From assembly GCA_046262295.1 (NCBI GenBank), contig JBHENC010000002.1, positions 434,001-498,000 on the forward strand: a stretch of DNA of 64,000 bases, given 5' to 3'. The notes beneath the pieces are model-generated. The model had not been told where the DNA came from. It made no database searches and worked only from the letters and a program-made list of their open reading frames with translations. Within the stretch, counting starts at the first letter, position 1. Each line of letters starts with the position of its first letter. The DNA comes from JBHENC01 sp046262295. GTDB lineage: Bacteria; Acidobacteriota; Blastocatellia; Pyrinomonadales; Pyrinomonadaceae. Positions 34,847 to 43,360 of the stretch are shown here, piece by piece. The position numbers were made by a program, and so were the translations under genes.

Positions 34847-35344
34847 ATGAAAACGCTTCTTTTACTGCGCCATGCGAAATCGAGTTGGGCTGATGCGGAT
34901 CAGGCGGATTTCGACCGCCCGCTCAACGAGCGCGGCCAAAAGGCTGCGCCGCTCATCGGGCGTTTTATGCGCAAGCAGAAACTACACCCGGACTTGATTC
35001 TATCGTCTCCGGCGGAACGCGCCCGCCAAACCGCCGCGCTGGTCATCAAAGCGGCGAGTCTGGATTCTGTCGAACTACGCTACGACGCGCGCATCTATGA
35101 AGCGAGTGCCGCCCGCCTGCTCGAAATCATCGCGCAGATCGAAGAGCGCGCCAGCGAAGTCCTGCTCGTCGGCCACAACACCGGCATGGAAGATTTCGTG
35201 CGGCAACTCACCGGCGAATCCCGCCGGATGCCCACAGCGGCGCTCGCCCACATCACCCTCGACATAGAGAAATGGAGCAAAGCGCGCGAAGGAACCGGCA
35301 CGCTCGATTGGCTCGTCAAACCGAAAAAACTATCGGACGGCTAA
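34847..35344 (+). CDS. sixA: Histidine phosphatase, SixA family
   Basis: The product is 165 aa. It removes phosphate from phosphohistidine, as in the NPr/HPt proteins. The RHG motif LLLLRHAKSSW has the nucleophile His9, with the second His in VGHNTGMED near residue 108. Length is typical. The last 71 bases, encoding WSKAREGTGTLDWL through the stop, recur at 36007-36077 beyond the MazEF-like genes. The C-terminus may therefore have been replaced by an insertion event, though it is intact here. Confidence 0.93.
   Translation: MKTLLLLRHAKSSWADADQADFDRPLNERGQKAAPLIGRFMRKQKLHPDLILSSPAERARQTAALVIKAASLDSVELRYDARIYEASAARLLEIIAQIEERASEVLLVGHNTGMEDFVRQLTGESRRMPTAALAHITLDIEKWSKAREGTGTLDWLVKPKKLSDG
35274..35344 (+). 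repeat. Direct repeat copy 1 (sixA 3' end)
   Basis: These 71 bases, ending with the sixA stop codon, match 36007-36077 at 67 of 71 positions without gaps. The two copies bracket the MazEF-like pair. Confidence 0.95.
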
Positions 35345-35439
35345 GCAATCAATTGGCAACGCGAAGGAAAGAGCATGAAGGGAATATAATTGAACGGGCG
35401 GTGCGAATGCTCTGTTATGCGCGGCAGGATTTTGAAATT

Positions 35440-35772
35440 TTAATTTAACCCTAACCAGCCACGCAAAGAGGCTTCCAGACTATTAGAATCCGTGTCGGAC
35501 AATCTTCCGATAGCTTTCATAACCAAACCCTGTTGCACCGTATAGAGTCCGCGTTTGGCCGCAGACGGCACATTCAACCCGGCGGCGTTCCAATCCGCCA
35601 ACACAAACTCACCCGCCATAAGAAATGATACTTTGCTGGTGACCGGCACGATAATAACATCCTGCGAAACATGAGAATCATTTACGACAATGGCGGGACG
35701 GACTTTCGCGCCTGACAGATTCGAGAAGGGATAACGCACCAGAATTACCTCATTTTTCGAGTAATTCGGCAT
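35440..35772 (-). CDS. MazF/PemK-like toxin
   Basis: The product is 110 aa. The beta-barrel signatures VILVRYPFSNLSGAKVRPAIVV and VIIVPVTSK match MazF-type endoribonucleases, which cleave mRNA. ATG 35772 (MPNYSKNE) is chosen since AGAGGA sits 8 nt upstream; earlier in-frame ATGs at 35778 and 35781 give less suitable spacing. The start overlaps the antitoxin by 23 bp. The gene is in opposite orientation to sixA, between the two copies of the sixA 3' end. GC is visibly lower than in sixA. Confidence 0.87.
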   Translation of the reverse strand: MPNYSKNEVILVRYPFSNLSGAKVRPAIVVNDSHVSQDVIIVPVTSKVSFLMAGEFVLADWNAAGLNVPSAAKRGLYTVQQGLVMKAIGRLSDTDSNSLEASLRGWLGLN

Positions 35773-35950
35773 AGACATCATCCTCTGAATTATCCCAAAC
35801 CGAATCCAAAGAACTTTCGCTGGCATTCAACCAGAAGCCCGTTTCATCAACCAGCGGAGTAACCAGCACTTCCGTTCCTTCTGGAATCTCCACCTTTTCC
35901 AGCAACTCTATTTTCCCTTCACGCACGATTGCGCGGATATTATTTAGCAT
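35750..35950 (-). CDS. Antitoxin of MazEF-like pair
   Basis: The product is 66 aa and starts MLNNIRAIVREGKIELLEK, with a small AbrB-like or DUF104-type strand pair followed by an acidic C-terminus (SLDSVWDNSEDDVYAELLEK) suited to wrap the toxin. ATG 35950 is chosen because GAGGT lies 6-7 nt upstream; ATG 35956 is the alternative. It precedes and overlaps the toxin, the usual order. Antitoxin family assignment is tentative. Confidence 0.8.
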   Translation of the reverse strand: MLNNIRAIVREGKIELLEKVEIPEGTEVLVTPLVDETGFWLNASESSLDSVWDNSEDDVYAELLEK

Positions 35951-36006
35951 CTTCATACCTCATATATCAGAATATCGCAGGTTGATTTGTCAGCAAAGAA
36001 GCAAGC

Positions 36007-36077
36007 GGAGCAAAGCGCGCGAAGAAAGCGGCACGCTCGATTGGCTCGTCAAACCGAAAAAACTACCGGAAGGCTAA
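36007..36077 (+). pseudogene. Displaced second copy of the sixA 3' end
   Basis: The 71 bases, ending in TAA, would encode SKAREESGTLDWLVKPKKLP followed by EG. They align ungapped to the end of sixA with four substitutions, each changing one residue (Gly to Glu, Thr to Ser, Ser to Pro, Asp to Glu). No upstream sixA sequence accompanies it. It is a remnant of a divergent sixA allele left after insertion or recombination. Confidence 0.9.
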
Positions 36078-36182
36078 ACATTCAAGGCTTGCGAACGGCG
36101 TGCTAATAATCAAGCGGCTGACAAGAGAGCCTTTCACTCCAGATAGCTTTTGATCTTGAGCTTCTTTTTACGCGATGAACCA

Positions 36183-36572
36183 TTACGAATACGCACGTAA
36201 ATTCAAATCCGCTATGAAACGATAGTCTCGCTGATTCTTCGAGATGAGTGGCGCATCAAAGACAAGGGCTGTCGAGGCGATTAAAGCATCCGCAATTAGC
36301 AGACCGTGACTTAAACGATATTGTCGTAATAATTCAACCGCCGTATCGGAGATCGGTTCGATTAGTTTGAGAATCTGAAATCGCCGTAGAAACTTCTCAA
36401 CCTCCTGCAACTCTGTCTTATTCCGGCATCCGACGAAAAGCTCCATCTGCGTAACGACGCTCGTCGCCATTGAAGAATTTTGTTCTATCTCTTGCAAGCA
36501 GGCGACGGCTTCACTTACGCCGCGACCGGCATCAATCAAAATATCCGTATCAATGATGGTAAAATCAGCCAC
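36183..36572 (-). CDS. vapC: PIN-domain toxin, VapC-like
   Basis: The product is 129 aa with a GTG start. The acidic PIN residues are visible: D8/D10 in FTIIDTDILID, E44 in TQMELFVG, D95 in LLIADALIAS, and a distal Asp near 116. VapC toxins are Mg2+-dependent RNases that cut tRNA or rRNA. It begins one base after the antitoxin stop, implying coupled translation. Confidence 0.9.
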   Translation of the reverse strand: MADFTIIDTDILIDAGRGVSEAVACLQEIEQNSSMATSVVTQMELFVGCRNKTELQEVEKFLRRFQILKLIEPISDTAVELLRQYRLSHGLLIADALIASTALVFDAPLISKNQRDYRFIADLNLRAYS

Positions 36573-36573
36573 T

Positions 36574-36810
36574 TTACTTTACCCATTCGCGTTCACGCAG
36601 CCCGCGAACCCACGCGCTGCTATCCTGCAAATCTTCCCGGTCTCGCCACATACCGATAAAACTATCCTGAGCCGGATTGGATATTTCCGCTGTTTCTTCC
36701 TGCTGCGCGCGATTATAGCGAGCACGTAGAAACACGATGAAGTCCGCCACCTGCCGCTGGCCTTCGGGCGGCAACGAATTCAATTCGCGCAAAATCTCCT
36801 CGTCTGTCAT
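36574..36810 (-). CDS. vapB: DUF2281-type antitoxin of VapBC-like pair
   Basis: The product is 78 aa from ATG 36810 (MTDEEILRELNSLPPEGQRQ). GGAGG lies 4-5 nt before it. LPPEGQRQVADFIVFLRARY is the typical DUF2281 helix pair. The C-terminal WRDREDLQDSSAWVRGLREREW resembles the toxin-blocking tail. It precedes vapC, in the usual antitoxin-first order. Confidence 0.85.
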   Translation of the reverse strand: MTDEEILRELNSLPPEGQRQVADFIVFLRARYNRAQQEETAEISNPAQDSFIGMWRDREDLQDSSAWVRGLREREWVK

Positions 36811-36896
36811 AACTCCTCCACAAACATTTCCCATCTATAAAAATGTTAACTCCGACGCCCGCGCCCAAGCATCTTACTTACATTAGCGGAGATTTC

Positions 36897-37616
36897 TTAG
36901 AAGTCACGCTGTTGTGGGTTAGCTGTAGCATCTTGTTCAGTCCCAGGGTTGGTTTCATACGTTTTTAGATAAGGAGGCTGTATCGCTATGTATCTTGTTG
37001 ATTCGACCATGTAGGCATTGTGAACTTTTTTATGTTTGTCGACGATAACGATCTTATCTGACCGCTTAAATTTAATTGTTGATAAGAACTCAGACACTTC
37101 ATCGCCAATATACAATTTACTAAACCAATAATAGGCACTTTCTGAAGCAACAACGTAGTTGGAATCACCGTAAAATGTTATTGCGTCTTCTTCTTTGACA
37201 GACAACAATCGCGCGCAATCATTTAGCCCATCACCAACATAGTTTCTATTGCCATTAATATCATTGACGGGCAGGACATCTCCCATATTAATTCCTACTC
37301 TGATCCCTTTATATAATTCCCTCATCCCAGAGGATATGTAGAGTAAGTGATTCCGCAATGAAAGACCTAAAAATATTCCATACCCGCATACAGTAGGGTT
37401 CAAGATTATATATACGCCGTCACCTGTTGGAATAAACCCTAATAAAACGTCCTCGCGCTTTAGGAACTTAAGCGCAGACCAAAAGGCGAGGGATTTCGAG
37501 ATGCATTCATTTATAGCTTCAACAGTGAACAATTGATATTCATTTGGAAGCGATGAGTATCCCACAACATCAATCAATATGATGTCCGTAGTAAATTTGA
37601 TTGTTGGCTTTTCCAT
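36897..37616 (-). CDS. Orphan class III nucleotidyl cyclase-like protein
   Basis: The product is 239 aa, soluble, a single cyclase homology domain. Candidate metal ligands are Asp16 in LIDVVGYSSL and Asp66 in PTGDGVYI. VGDGLNDCARLL (127-138) provides Asn132 and Arg136 of the transition-state pair. The position two before VG that is Asp in adenylyl cyclases is Asn125, so the base specificity may differ. DNA is markedly AT-rich: two sampled 60-base lines contain 18 and 24 G/C. This implies transfer. Single-domain cyclases of this size occur in Pycsar immunity, but no TM or TIR effector is adjacent. Confidence 0.7.
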   Translation of the reverse strand: MEKPTIKFTTDIILIDVVGYSSLPNEYQLFTVEAINECISKSLAFWSALKFLKREDVLLGFIPTGDGVYIILNPTVCGYGIFLGLSLRNHLLYISSGMRELYKGIRVGINMGDVLPVNDINGNRNYVGDGLNDCARLLSVKEEDAITFYGDSNYVVASESAYYWFSKLYIGDEVSEFLSTIKFKRSDKIVIVDKHKKVHNAYMVESTRYIAIQPPYLKTYETNPGTEQDATANPQQRDF

Positions 37617-37728
37617 CTTAACTACTCGTTAGAAGATAGACACCGAACGCGAGATAGCTGACAAACCATAAACTCAAGGCGCATATTCCCATGCTCGTCT
37701 TCGCCTTTGCAAGTACCTTGCACGCGCT

Positions 37729-38619
37729 TTATGCGTCCGCATTTCCTTTTGCGGAATCCTCATGTTCAAGTTGCTCTTTTGCTTTCAGTAATTCCTGACG
37801 GTGAGCTTCGCTGACGACGGGGTAGGCGGATTTGAGGGATTTGAGTTTGGCGGCGATGATGCCCGCGACGGCGACGCGGGTGAACCATTTGTGGTCGGCG
37901 GGGATGATGTGCCAGGGGGCGTCCTGTGTGCTGGTGTGGGAGAGCAGGTCTTCGTAGGCCGCCATGTAATCGTCCCAGCGGGCGCGTTCTTTAACGTCGC
38001 CGAGGGCGAATTTCCAATTCTTTTCGGGCGTGTCAATGCGCGCGAGGAAGCGGCGGCGTTGCTCTTTCTTCGAGACGTGCAGGAAAAATTTGATGACGTG
38101 TGTACCGTTGCGCGTAAGATGTTGCTCGAAGTTGTTGATGTCTTCAAAGCGTTGTTTCCAGATGCGCTTGTCTACCGCTTCGGGCGGAAGGCGTTGCGCG
38201 GCGAGCAGTTCGGGATGAACGCGGACGACGAGTGTTTCTTCGTAGTACGAGCGGTTGAAGATGCCTATGCGCCCGCGCTCCGGCAGGGCTTTCGCGGCGC
38301 GCCATAGATAATCGTGCGCGAGTTCTTCCGCCGACGGCTGCTTGAAGGAATAGACCTGACAGCCCTGCGGGTTGATGCCCGACATGACGTGCTTGATCGC
38401 GCTGTCTTTGCCCGCCGCATCCATCGCCTGAAAAACTACGAGCAGCGCATGAGCGCCTTCGGCATAGAGAACGTCCTGATATTCGGCGAGCCTTGCGACA
38501 TCTTCGCGCAGTTTTACGCGCGCGTCTTCCTTGCCCTTAAACTTTCCCGTGAATGCCGGATCGTGGTCTTTGAGTTTGAGCCGTTTGTCGGGCGGCGCGA
38601 TGAATTGTTCGTGATTCAT
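37729..38619 (-). CDS. ppk2: Polyphosphate kinase 2 family protein
   Basis: The product is 296 aa from ATG 38619 (MNHEQFIAPPDKRLKLKDHD), with AAGGA just upstream. It uses polyphosphate to phosphorylate nucleotides. Walker A FQAMDAAGKDS is at 63-73, Walker B region IFNRSYYEETLVVRVHPE near 133-150, and lid RRRFLARIDTPEKNWKF near 215. One PPK2 domain only. Class (AMP or NDP preference) cannot be assigned with certainty. A much longer TTG/ATG-led extension upstream is Arg-rich and looks spurious. Confidence 0.93.
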   Translation of the reverse strand: MNHEQFIAPPDKRLKLKDHDPAFTGKFKGKEDARVKLREDVARLAEYQDVLYAEGAHALLVVFQAMDAAGKDSAIKHVMSGINPQGCQVYSFKQPSAEELAHDYLWRAAKALPERGRIGIFNRSYYEETLVVRVHPELLAAQRLPPEAVDKRIWKQRFEDINNFEQHLTRNGTHVIKFFLHVSKKEQRRRFLARIDTPEKNWKFALGDVKERARWDDYMAAYEDLLSHTSTQDAPWHIIPADHKWFTRVAVAGIIAAKLKSLKSAYPVVSEAHRQELLKAKEQLEHEDSAKGNADA

Positions 38620-38804
38620 AATGTCCTTTAGAAGTGTTCGGATTTTCTCTCTTGGTTGAAGCGGATAAACGGCGCTTAAGTATACGACGAGAATTATGCG
38701 CGCGGGCGACTTTCTCACTACCCGCCTTCTGCGTAATCTGCTAATCTTACACGCATCTAGATCAGCCACAATCCACGCGGGAATTACGGAAAACTCCAAA
38801 GCCG

Positions 38805-40007
38805 ATGCCTTTCGACGAACAAGATAAAAAAACCAAGTCGCTTGCGACCATTGCCGTACACGGCGGCGCGCTACCGGAGATAGACGCTTTTCGCGCAGTC
38901 GTCGCGCCCGTCTATCATTCAACCATTTACGATTTCGAGAGCTTCGCCGAGATGCGCCGCTACGCGATGGGCGAACTGCCCGACAGCTATTTCTATTCGC
39001 GTTACGCCAATCCGACCGTCGCCGAAACCGAGCGTAAGATTGCCCAACTCGAAGGCGCGGAGAGTTGCATCGTCACATCGAGCGGCTCTGCGGCAATCTT
39101 CGCCGCGCTCGGCGCGTTGTGCGAAACGGGCGACGAAATCATCGCTTGCGAAACGATCTATGGCGGCACGATTCGCATCATCACAGACTTGCTTGGACGC
39201 TTCGGCGTGACGGCGCGCTTTATTTCCATCGAAGACATTGCGCGTCTGCCCGAACTTGCCAGCGAACGAACGCGCGTCTTCTGGTTCGAGACGCCGACCA
39301 ATCCCGTCAACCGGATTATTGATCTCAATGTCGCGGTCAAAGCCGCGCGCGAAGCGAAATTATTTTCCATCGTTGATAACACATTTGCGACGCCCGTTCT
39401 GCAATGCCCGCTCGCGCACGGCGTGGACGCGGTCGTTCACAGCGGCACAAAATATTTCGGCGGCCACTCGGACGTGACAGCGGGCGCGGTCGTGGGCAAT
39501 TCAGATTTCATTACGCGCGTGCGCCGTCTGGCGATGCTGACGGGCGCAAACCTCGATCCCGGCGCGGCTTATTTGCTGGCGCGCGGGATGAAAACGCTGG
39601 AGTTGCGCGTGCGCGCCGCCTGCCGCAACGCACAGGCGTTGGCGGAAGCTTTACGCGGGCACAAGAAAATCGCGCGCGTCTATTATCCGGGACTCGAAGA
39701 GAACCCGGATTACGATCTGGCGCAACGGCAGATGTGCGGCTTCGGCGGCATCGTCGCGGCGGATTTGGCGGGCGGCGAAGCGGAGATCGAGCGATTCTTC
39801 GACGGCCTGCGCCTTATCCGCAGCGCGACGAGCTTGGGCGGTGTCGAGACCATTGCGAGCTACCCGTTCTTTTCGTCGCATCACGGTTTCTCCGCCGCGC
39901 AACTTCAGGCCGCAGGCGTCTCCGCTTCAACCGTGCGCTTCGCCGTCGGCATCGAAGCGGCGGATGATCTTATCAATGACGTAATACGTGCGCTCGAAGA
40001 AGTTTAG
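38805..40007 (+). CDS. PLP-dependent trans-sulfuration enzyme (Cys/Met metabolism)
   Basis: The product is 400 aa. SYFYSRYANPTVAETERKIA, SSGSAAIFAAL and the PLP lysine K216 in VHSGTKYFGGHSD define the cystathionine gamma-synthase/gamma-lyase family. It could be cystathionine gamma-synthase, methionine gamma-lyase or O-acetylhomoserine sulfhydrylase; residues that separate them are not clear. It diverges from ppk2 and is 18 bp before the CDF exporter. Confidence 0.93.
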   Translation: MPFDEQDKKTKSLATIAVHGGALPEIDAFRAVVAPVYHSTIYDFESFAEMRRYAMGELPDSYFYSRYANPTVAETERKIAQLEGAESCIVTSSGSAAIFAALGALCETGDEIIACETIYGGTIRIITDLLGRFGVTARFISIEDIARLPELASERTRVFWFETPTNPVNRIIDLNVAVKAAREAKLFSIVDNTFATPVLQCPLAHGVDAVVHSGTKYFGGHSDVTAGAVVGNSDFITRVRRLAMLTGANLDPGAAYLLARGMKTLELRVRAACRNAQALAEALRGHKKIARVYYPGLEENPDYDLAQRQMCGFGGIVAADLAGGEAEIERFFDGLRLIRSATSLGGVETIASYPFFSSHHGFSAAQLQAAGVSASTVRFAVGIEAADDLINDVIRALEEV

Positions 40008-40025
40008 AAGCCGCAGGTAGCACGG

Positions 40026-41012
40026 GTGCAAGAAATGGAAGCGGTAGCGAGTCGGCAACACCATTCCCATCTGCATGGCGGCGCGCACGCGCATCACACG
40101 CACGGGCGCGCGTCGCGTAATCGCCGCCGCTTGAGCGCGGTGCTGGCGCTGACCGCCGTTTACATGATCGTGGAGGCGTTGGGCGGTTGGTGGACGGGAT
40201 CGCTCGCGTTGCTCGCGGACGCGGGGCATATGCTGGCGGATGTGGCGGCGCTCGCGCTCGCGCTTTTGGCCGTGTGGTTCGGGGCGCGTCCCGCCACGCC
40301 GCAGAAGACCTTTGGCTACTACCGTCTGGAAATCCTCGCCGCGCTCATAAACGGCGTCGCGCTCGTCGTCATCTCGCTCTTTATCTTCTACGAAGCTTAC
40401 GCGCGTTGGGCTGCGCCGCCTGAAATCAATAGCGGCTTGATGACGCTCGTTGCCGTTGGCGGACTCATCATCAATGTCGCGTGCGCGTGGCTGCTGCACG
40501 CGGATCACGAAGAAGACTTAAATATGCACGGCGCGTGGCTGCATATCATGGGCGACGTGCTCGGCTCCGTCGGCGCGATCATCGCGGGCGTGTTGATGAG
40601 CGTTTACGGCTGGTACGCCGCAGACCCCGCTTTCAGCGTCGTCATCAGTTTGCTCATCGTGTGGAGTTCGTGGAATCTGATACGCGAGTCAACCAATATT
40701 TTGCTCGAAGGCACGCCCGCACACATCAATCTCGCGGCGGTTGAAGACGCGATTCTCCAAACCGAAGGCGTCACAGACGTTCACGATCTGCACGTCTGGA
40801 CGATCACTTCCGGGCGCGAAGCCTTGAGCGCGCACGTTATTCTCGCCGAAACGATTTCGCAGCCGGAACTACTGAAAGAGTTGCGCGCCAAACTACACGA
40901 ACGCTTCGGCGTTGACCACCTGACGATTCAAATGGAAACATCCGACTTCGAGGATGAAACCGTTCACTTCTGCCACGCGGGTACGGCTTGCTTTCGCTCG
41001 GCACGGGACTGA
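40026..41012 (+). CDS. CDF-family zinc/cadmium/cobalt efflux transporter
   Basis: The product is 328 aa. A His-rich N-terminus (QHHSHLHGGAHAHHTHG) precedes six transmembrane helices. The zinc-site ligands HxxxD occur in helix 2 (LLADAGHMLAD) and helix 5 (HIMGDVLGSV). A C-terminal ferredoxin-like domain follows with VHDLHVWTITSG. It exchanges metal for protons (ZitB/CzcD type). GTG 40026 or ATG 40035 may be the start. A metallothionein gene lies 2.3 kb downstream. Confidence 0.94.
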   Translation: MQEMEAVASRQHHSHLHGGAHAHHTHGRASRNRRRLSAVLALTAVYMIVEALGGWWTGSLALLADAGHMLADVAALALALLAVWFGARPATPQKTFGYYRLEILAALINGVALVVISLFIFYEAYARWAAPPEINSGLMTLVAVGGLIINVACAWLLHADHEEDLNMHGAWLHIMGDVLGSVGAIIAGVLMSVYGWYAADPAFSVVISLLIVWSSWNLIRESTNILLEGTPAHINLAAVEDAILQTEGVTDVHDLHVWTITSGREALSAHVILAETISQPELLKELRAKLHERFGVDHLTIQMETSDFEDETVHFCHAGTACFRSARD

Positions 41013-41121
41013 AAGCGAGATGCTTGACAACATGGAACGCGCGTTGATTCGCTTCGGAGCGTGAAGCATGGCGCTTTCAAGTTAAAAGTTTAAGCAAGAT
41101 GATTCGCAGTCTCATTGATTC

Positions 41122-42390
41122 ATGGCAACAATCGAATTAGCTTACGGACGCGGCGCGCTCGCCTTCGAGTATGACGAAGCGCGTTTCCGTGTGTTGCAAC
41201 CTTCCGCCAACGATACGCCGCGTCCGCTTTCGGATGCGGAGATCATCGCGGCGATGGACGCGCCGATTGCTTCGCCGCCACTTGAAGAGATCGTCCAGCC
41301 GGGCGAAACGGTGCTGATCGTCGTTTCCGACGCGACGCGCGCCAACGCGAGCGGGCAGATCGTCAATCTGCTGGTGCGCCGTCTTGTGCAGAACGGCATA
41401 GCGCCGCATGACATCAAGATTATCTTCGCCACAGGCATTCATCGCGCCGTCACGCCCGCAGAGAAACGCGAGTTGCTGACCCCTTTTGTTTTTCAGCGAA
41501 TCACGACGCTCGACCACGATGCTTATGATGAATCACAGCTTGCGCATTTTGATGAAACGGCAAGCGGCGCGCTCGTCGAACTCAACCGCGCGCTTCACGA
41601 GCACGATCATATAATTCTCACGGGCGGCATCAGTTTTCATTACTTCGCGGGTTTTACGGGCGGGCGCAAATCCATCTGTCCCGGCCTCGCTTCCGCAGAG
41701 ACGATTGCCGCGACGCACGCTCTCGCATTTGATTTTGAAAAAGGCGGACGACGTGACGGCGTGGGCTGCGCAGTGTTGGACGGCAACGCCGTGCATGAAG
41801 AATGCGAGCGCATCGCCGCGTTGATTAAGCCGTCGTTTCTCGTCAACACCGTGACGGATGAACGCGGATTATGCTGCAAGATTTACGCAGGAGATTGGCG
41901 CAGCGCGCACCGGCAAGGCTGCGCGGATTACCTGCGCGAGCATTCGTTGGAGATTGAGGAGAAGCGCGCGCTTGTGATGGCGAGTTGCGGCGGCGCACCC
42001 TTTGACATCAATTTGATTCAAGCGCACAAGACGCTGTTGATGGCGGCGCGCGCGTGTAACGAAGGCGGCGCGATTATTCTTCTGGCGGAATGCGCGGACG
42101 GTTTAGGGCGCGCTGATTTTTTGAAATGGTTCGCGGCGGAGAACTCACGCGCGCTCGAAAATAGTTTGCGCGAGCGTTATGAAGTGAACGGTCAAACCGC
42201 TTGGTCTTTGCTCGCTAAAGCTGAGGCCTTCGAGGTGTATCTTGTTTCGAGTTTGCCGGACGACGTTGTGCGACAAATGCGCATGATTCCTGCGCGCAGT
42301 TTAGAGGAAGCGTTGGCGCAGGTGAACCGCAGCGACGGCAGCGGATACCTCCTGCCACGCGGCGCGACGTTCCTGCCAGTCCTCGTTTAA
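41122..42390 (+). CDS. larA: Nickel-pincer lactate racemase family protein LarA
   Basis: The product is 422 aa. LarA racemises lactate or a related 2-hydroxyacid with a nickel-pincer nucleotide bound to Lys. The residues match the family: His107 in FATGIHRAVT, His173 and Lys183 in SFHYFAGFTGGRKSICPG. No larB, larC or larE cofactor genes are in the window. The FAD oxidase at 43658, two genes on, could oxidise the D-2-hydroxyacid. Substrate may not be lactate, since LarA homologues are diverse. Confidence 0.9.
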   Translation: MATIELAYGRGALAFEYDEARFRVLQPSANDTPRPLSDAEIIAAMDAPIASPPLEEIVQPGETVLIVVSDATRANASGQIVNLLVRRLVQNGIAPHDIKIIFATGIHRAVTPAEKRELLTPFVFQRITTLDHDAYDESQLAHFDETASGALVELNRALHEHDHIILTGGISFHYFAGFTGGRKSICPGLASAETIAATHALAFDFEKGGRRDGVGCAVLDGNAVHEECERIAALIKPSFLVNTVTDERGLCCKIYAGDWRSAHRQGCADYLREHSLEIEEKRALVMASCGGAPFDINLIQAHKTLLMAARACNEGGAIILLAECADGLGRADFLKWFAAENSRALENSLRERYEVNGQTAWSLLAKAEAFEVYLVSSLPDDVVRQMRMIPARSLEEALAQVNRSDGSGYLLPRGATFLPVLV

Positions 42391-42423
42391 GCGTGCGTGG
42401 AAAGATTCTCTGCACGATCTTCG

Positions 42424-42453
42424 TTGATCCGGCACGGCACGCGGCACTACAAT
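42424..42453 (+). promoter_or_regulatory. Candidate promoter of secreted protein gene
   Basis: TTGATC, 18 bp, TACAAT. Five of six bases match at -10 and four at -35. It lies 59 bp before the ATG at 42512. Confidence 0.5.
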
Positions 42454-42511
42454 GATCTTCAAGGCATCGGCGATTCTAAAAATTCAAAGCTTGCGAGACG
42501 ATGTGAACCTT

Positions 42512-43225
42512 ATGAGAAAATTTATCACTGTATTATGCGCGACGCTGCTCGTGTCGTTTGCTTCAATCGAAAACTTTGCGCAGGGGACAGCCGCTGCGCC
42601 TTCAAACAACGCGGCGGCGAACGCGGCGCAGAGCGCTGAAGAAAAGCGCGTGCCGCTGGCGGAGCAATCTGTCGCGCCGGATGTCGCGGGACGCGCGGCG
42701 CTCGCCGGAAAACTGCGCACCGCAAGCACGGCGCTCGCGGGCACTTCGGATGCGCCCATCAGAATCGCGCGCGTCGTCATTGAAAATCGCAGCCCGAATT
42801 TTTACACATACGTTTCCGGCTGGGCGACGTTCTACGATGCGGAAGGCGTGCGCTGCGGCGAAGGCCTGTTCAAACTGGACGCGCTCGCGCCGAACGAATC
42901 TGCCGAAACCGATATGCCCGGACTTCGCCTGACCTGCACGCCCACGACATGGCGCATCGCCGCGACGAATTTATTGACGCGCACAACCGACACTGCCAAA
43001 CCGAACGAGCCTACCGCCTCCGGCCTTGCAGCGATGCCACAATCTTCCGCGTCTACGACAAGCGCGACGGCGGAAACGACGCCGACAACCGTCGCGCCGA
43101 CTGTCGCATTACCGTCGCTGATGATTAGCATCAACGGCAAGACGCTGCCGCTTCAGTTGGATAATCCTGTTGAGATCAAGGTCGGCAGAGAGCGCGTGAA
43201 GATCGTCGTCAGCGCCGCGCCTTAA
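42512..43225 (+). CDS. Secreted protein of unknown function
   Basis: The product is 237 aa. MRKFITVLCATLLVSFASIENFAQ is a signal peptide, and the ATG 42512 start was chosen for it. An Ala/Asn-rich segment follows; a central domain (about 75-150) with RIARVVIENRSPNFYTYVSGWATFYDAEGVRCGEG looks like an FxLYD or Ig-like beta-sandwich. A Thr/Ser/Ala-rich linker (about 165-205) leads to a short C-terminal strand set. No family is recognised. Confidence 0.75.
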   Translation: MRKFITVLCATLLVSFASIENFAQGTAAAPSNNAAANAAQSAEEKRVPLAEQSVAPDVAGRAALAGKLRTASTALAGTSDAPIRIARVVIENRSPNFYTYVSGWATFYDAEGVRCGEGLFKLDALAPNESAETDMPGLRLTCTPTTWRIAATNLLTRTTDTAKPNEPTASGLAAMPQSSASTTSATAETTPTTVAPTVALPSLMISINGKTLPLQLDNPVEIKVGRERVKIVVSAAP

Positions 43226-43266
43226 AAAGTTGTCGCGTGGCTTGATTCAGTCAGGTTCGCGCGGGC

Positions 43267-43295
43267 TTGATTTCAAATTGCGTGCGGCCTAGCAT
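43267..43295 (+). promoter_or_regulatory. Candidate promoter of metallothionein gene
   Basis: TTGATT (43267-43272), 17 bp, TAGCAT (43290-43295). A 10-bp palindrome GATAATTATC follows at 43321-43330, which could be a metal-sensor operator in the leader. Matches are moderate. Confidence 0.5.
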
Positions 43296-43360
43296 AGAGT
43301 TGCAACGCAGATTCCTTCCCGATAATTATCAGGCCGTTACGAAAGAAAAGGAGAACTGAG

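Noticed and set aside
35345..36834. Prophage or transposon
   Set aside because: No integrase, transposase or terminal inverted repeats; only the sixA direct repeat is seen.
36897..37616. Complete Pycsar defence system
   Set aside because: Only a cyclase-like gene is present; no effector gene adjoins it and nucleotide specificity cannot be read.
37729..38922. Extended 397-residue form of PPK2
   Set aside because: The extra N-terminus is Arg-rich without homology, while ATG 38619 has a ribosome site and matches the family start.
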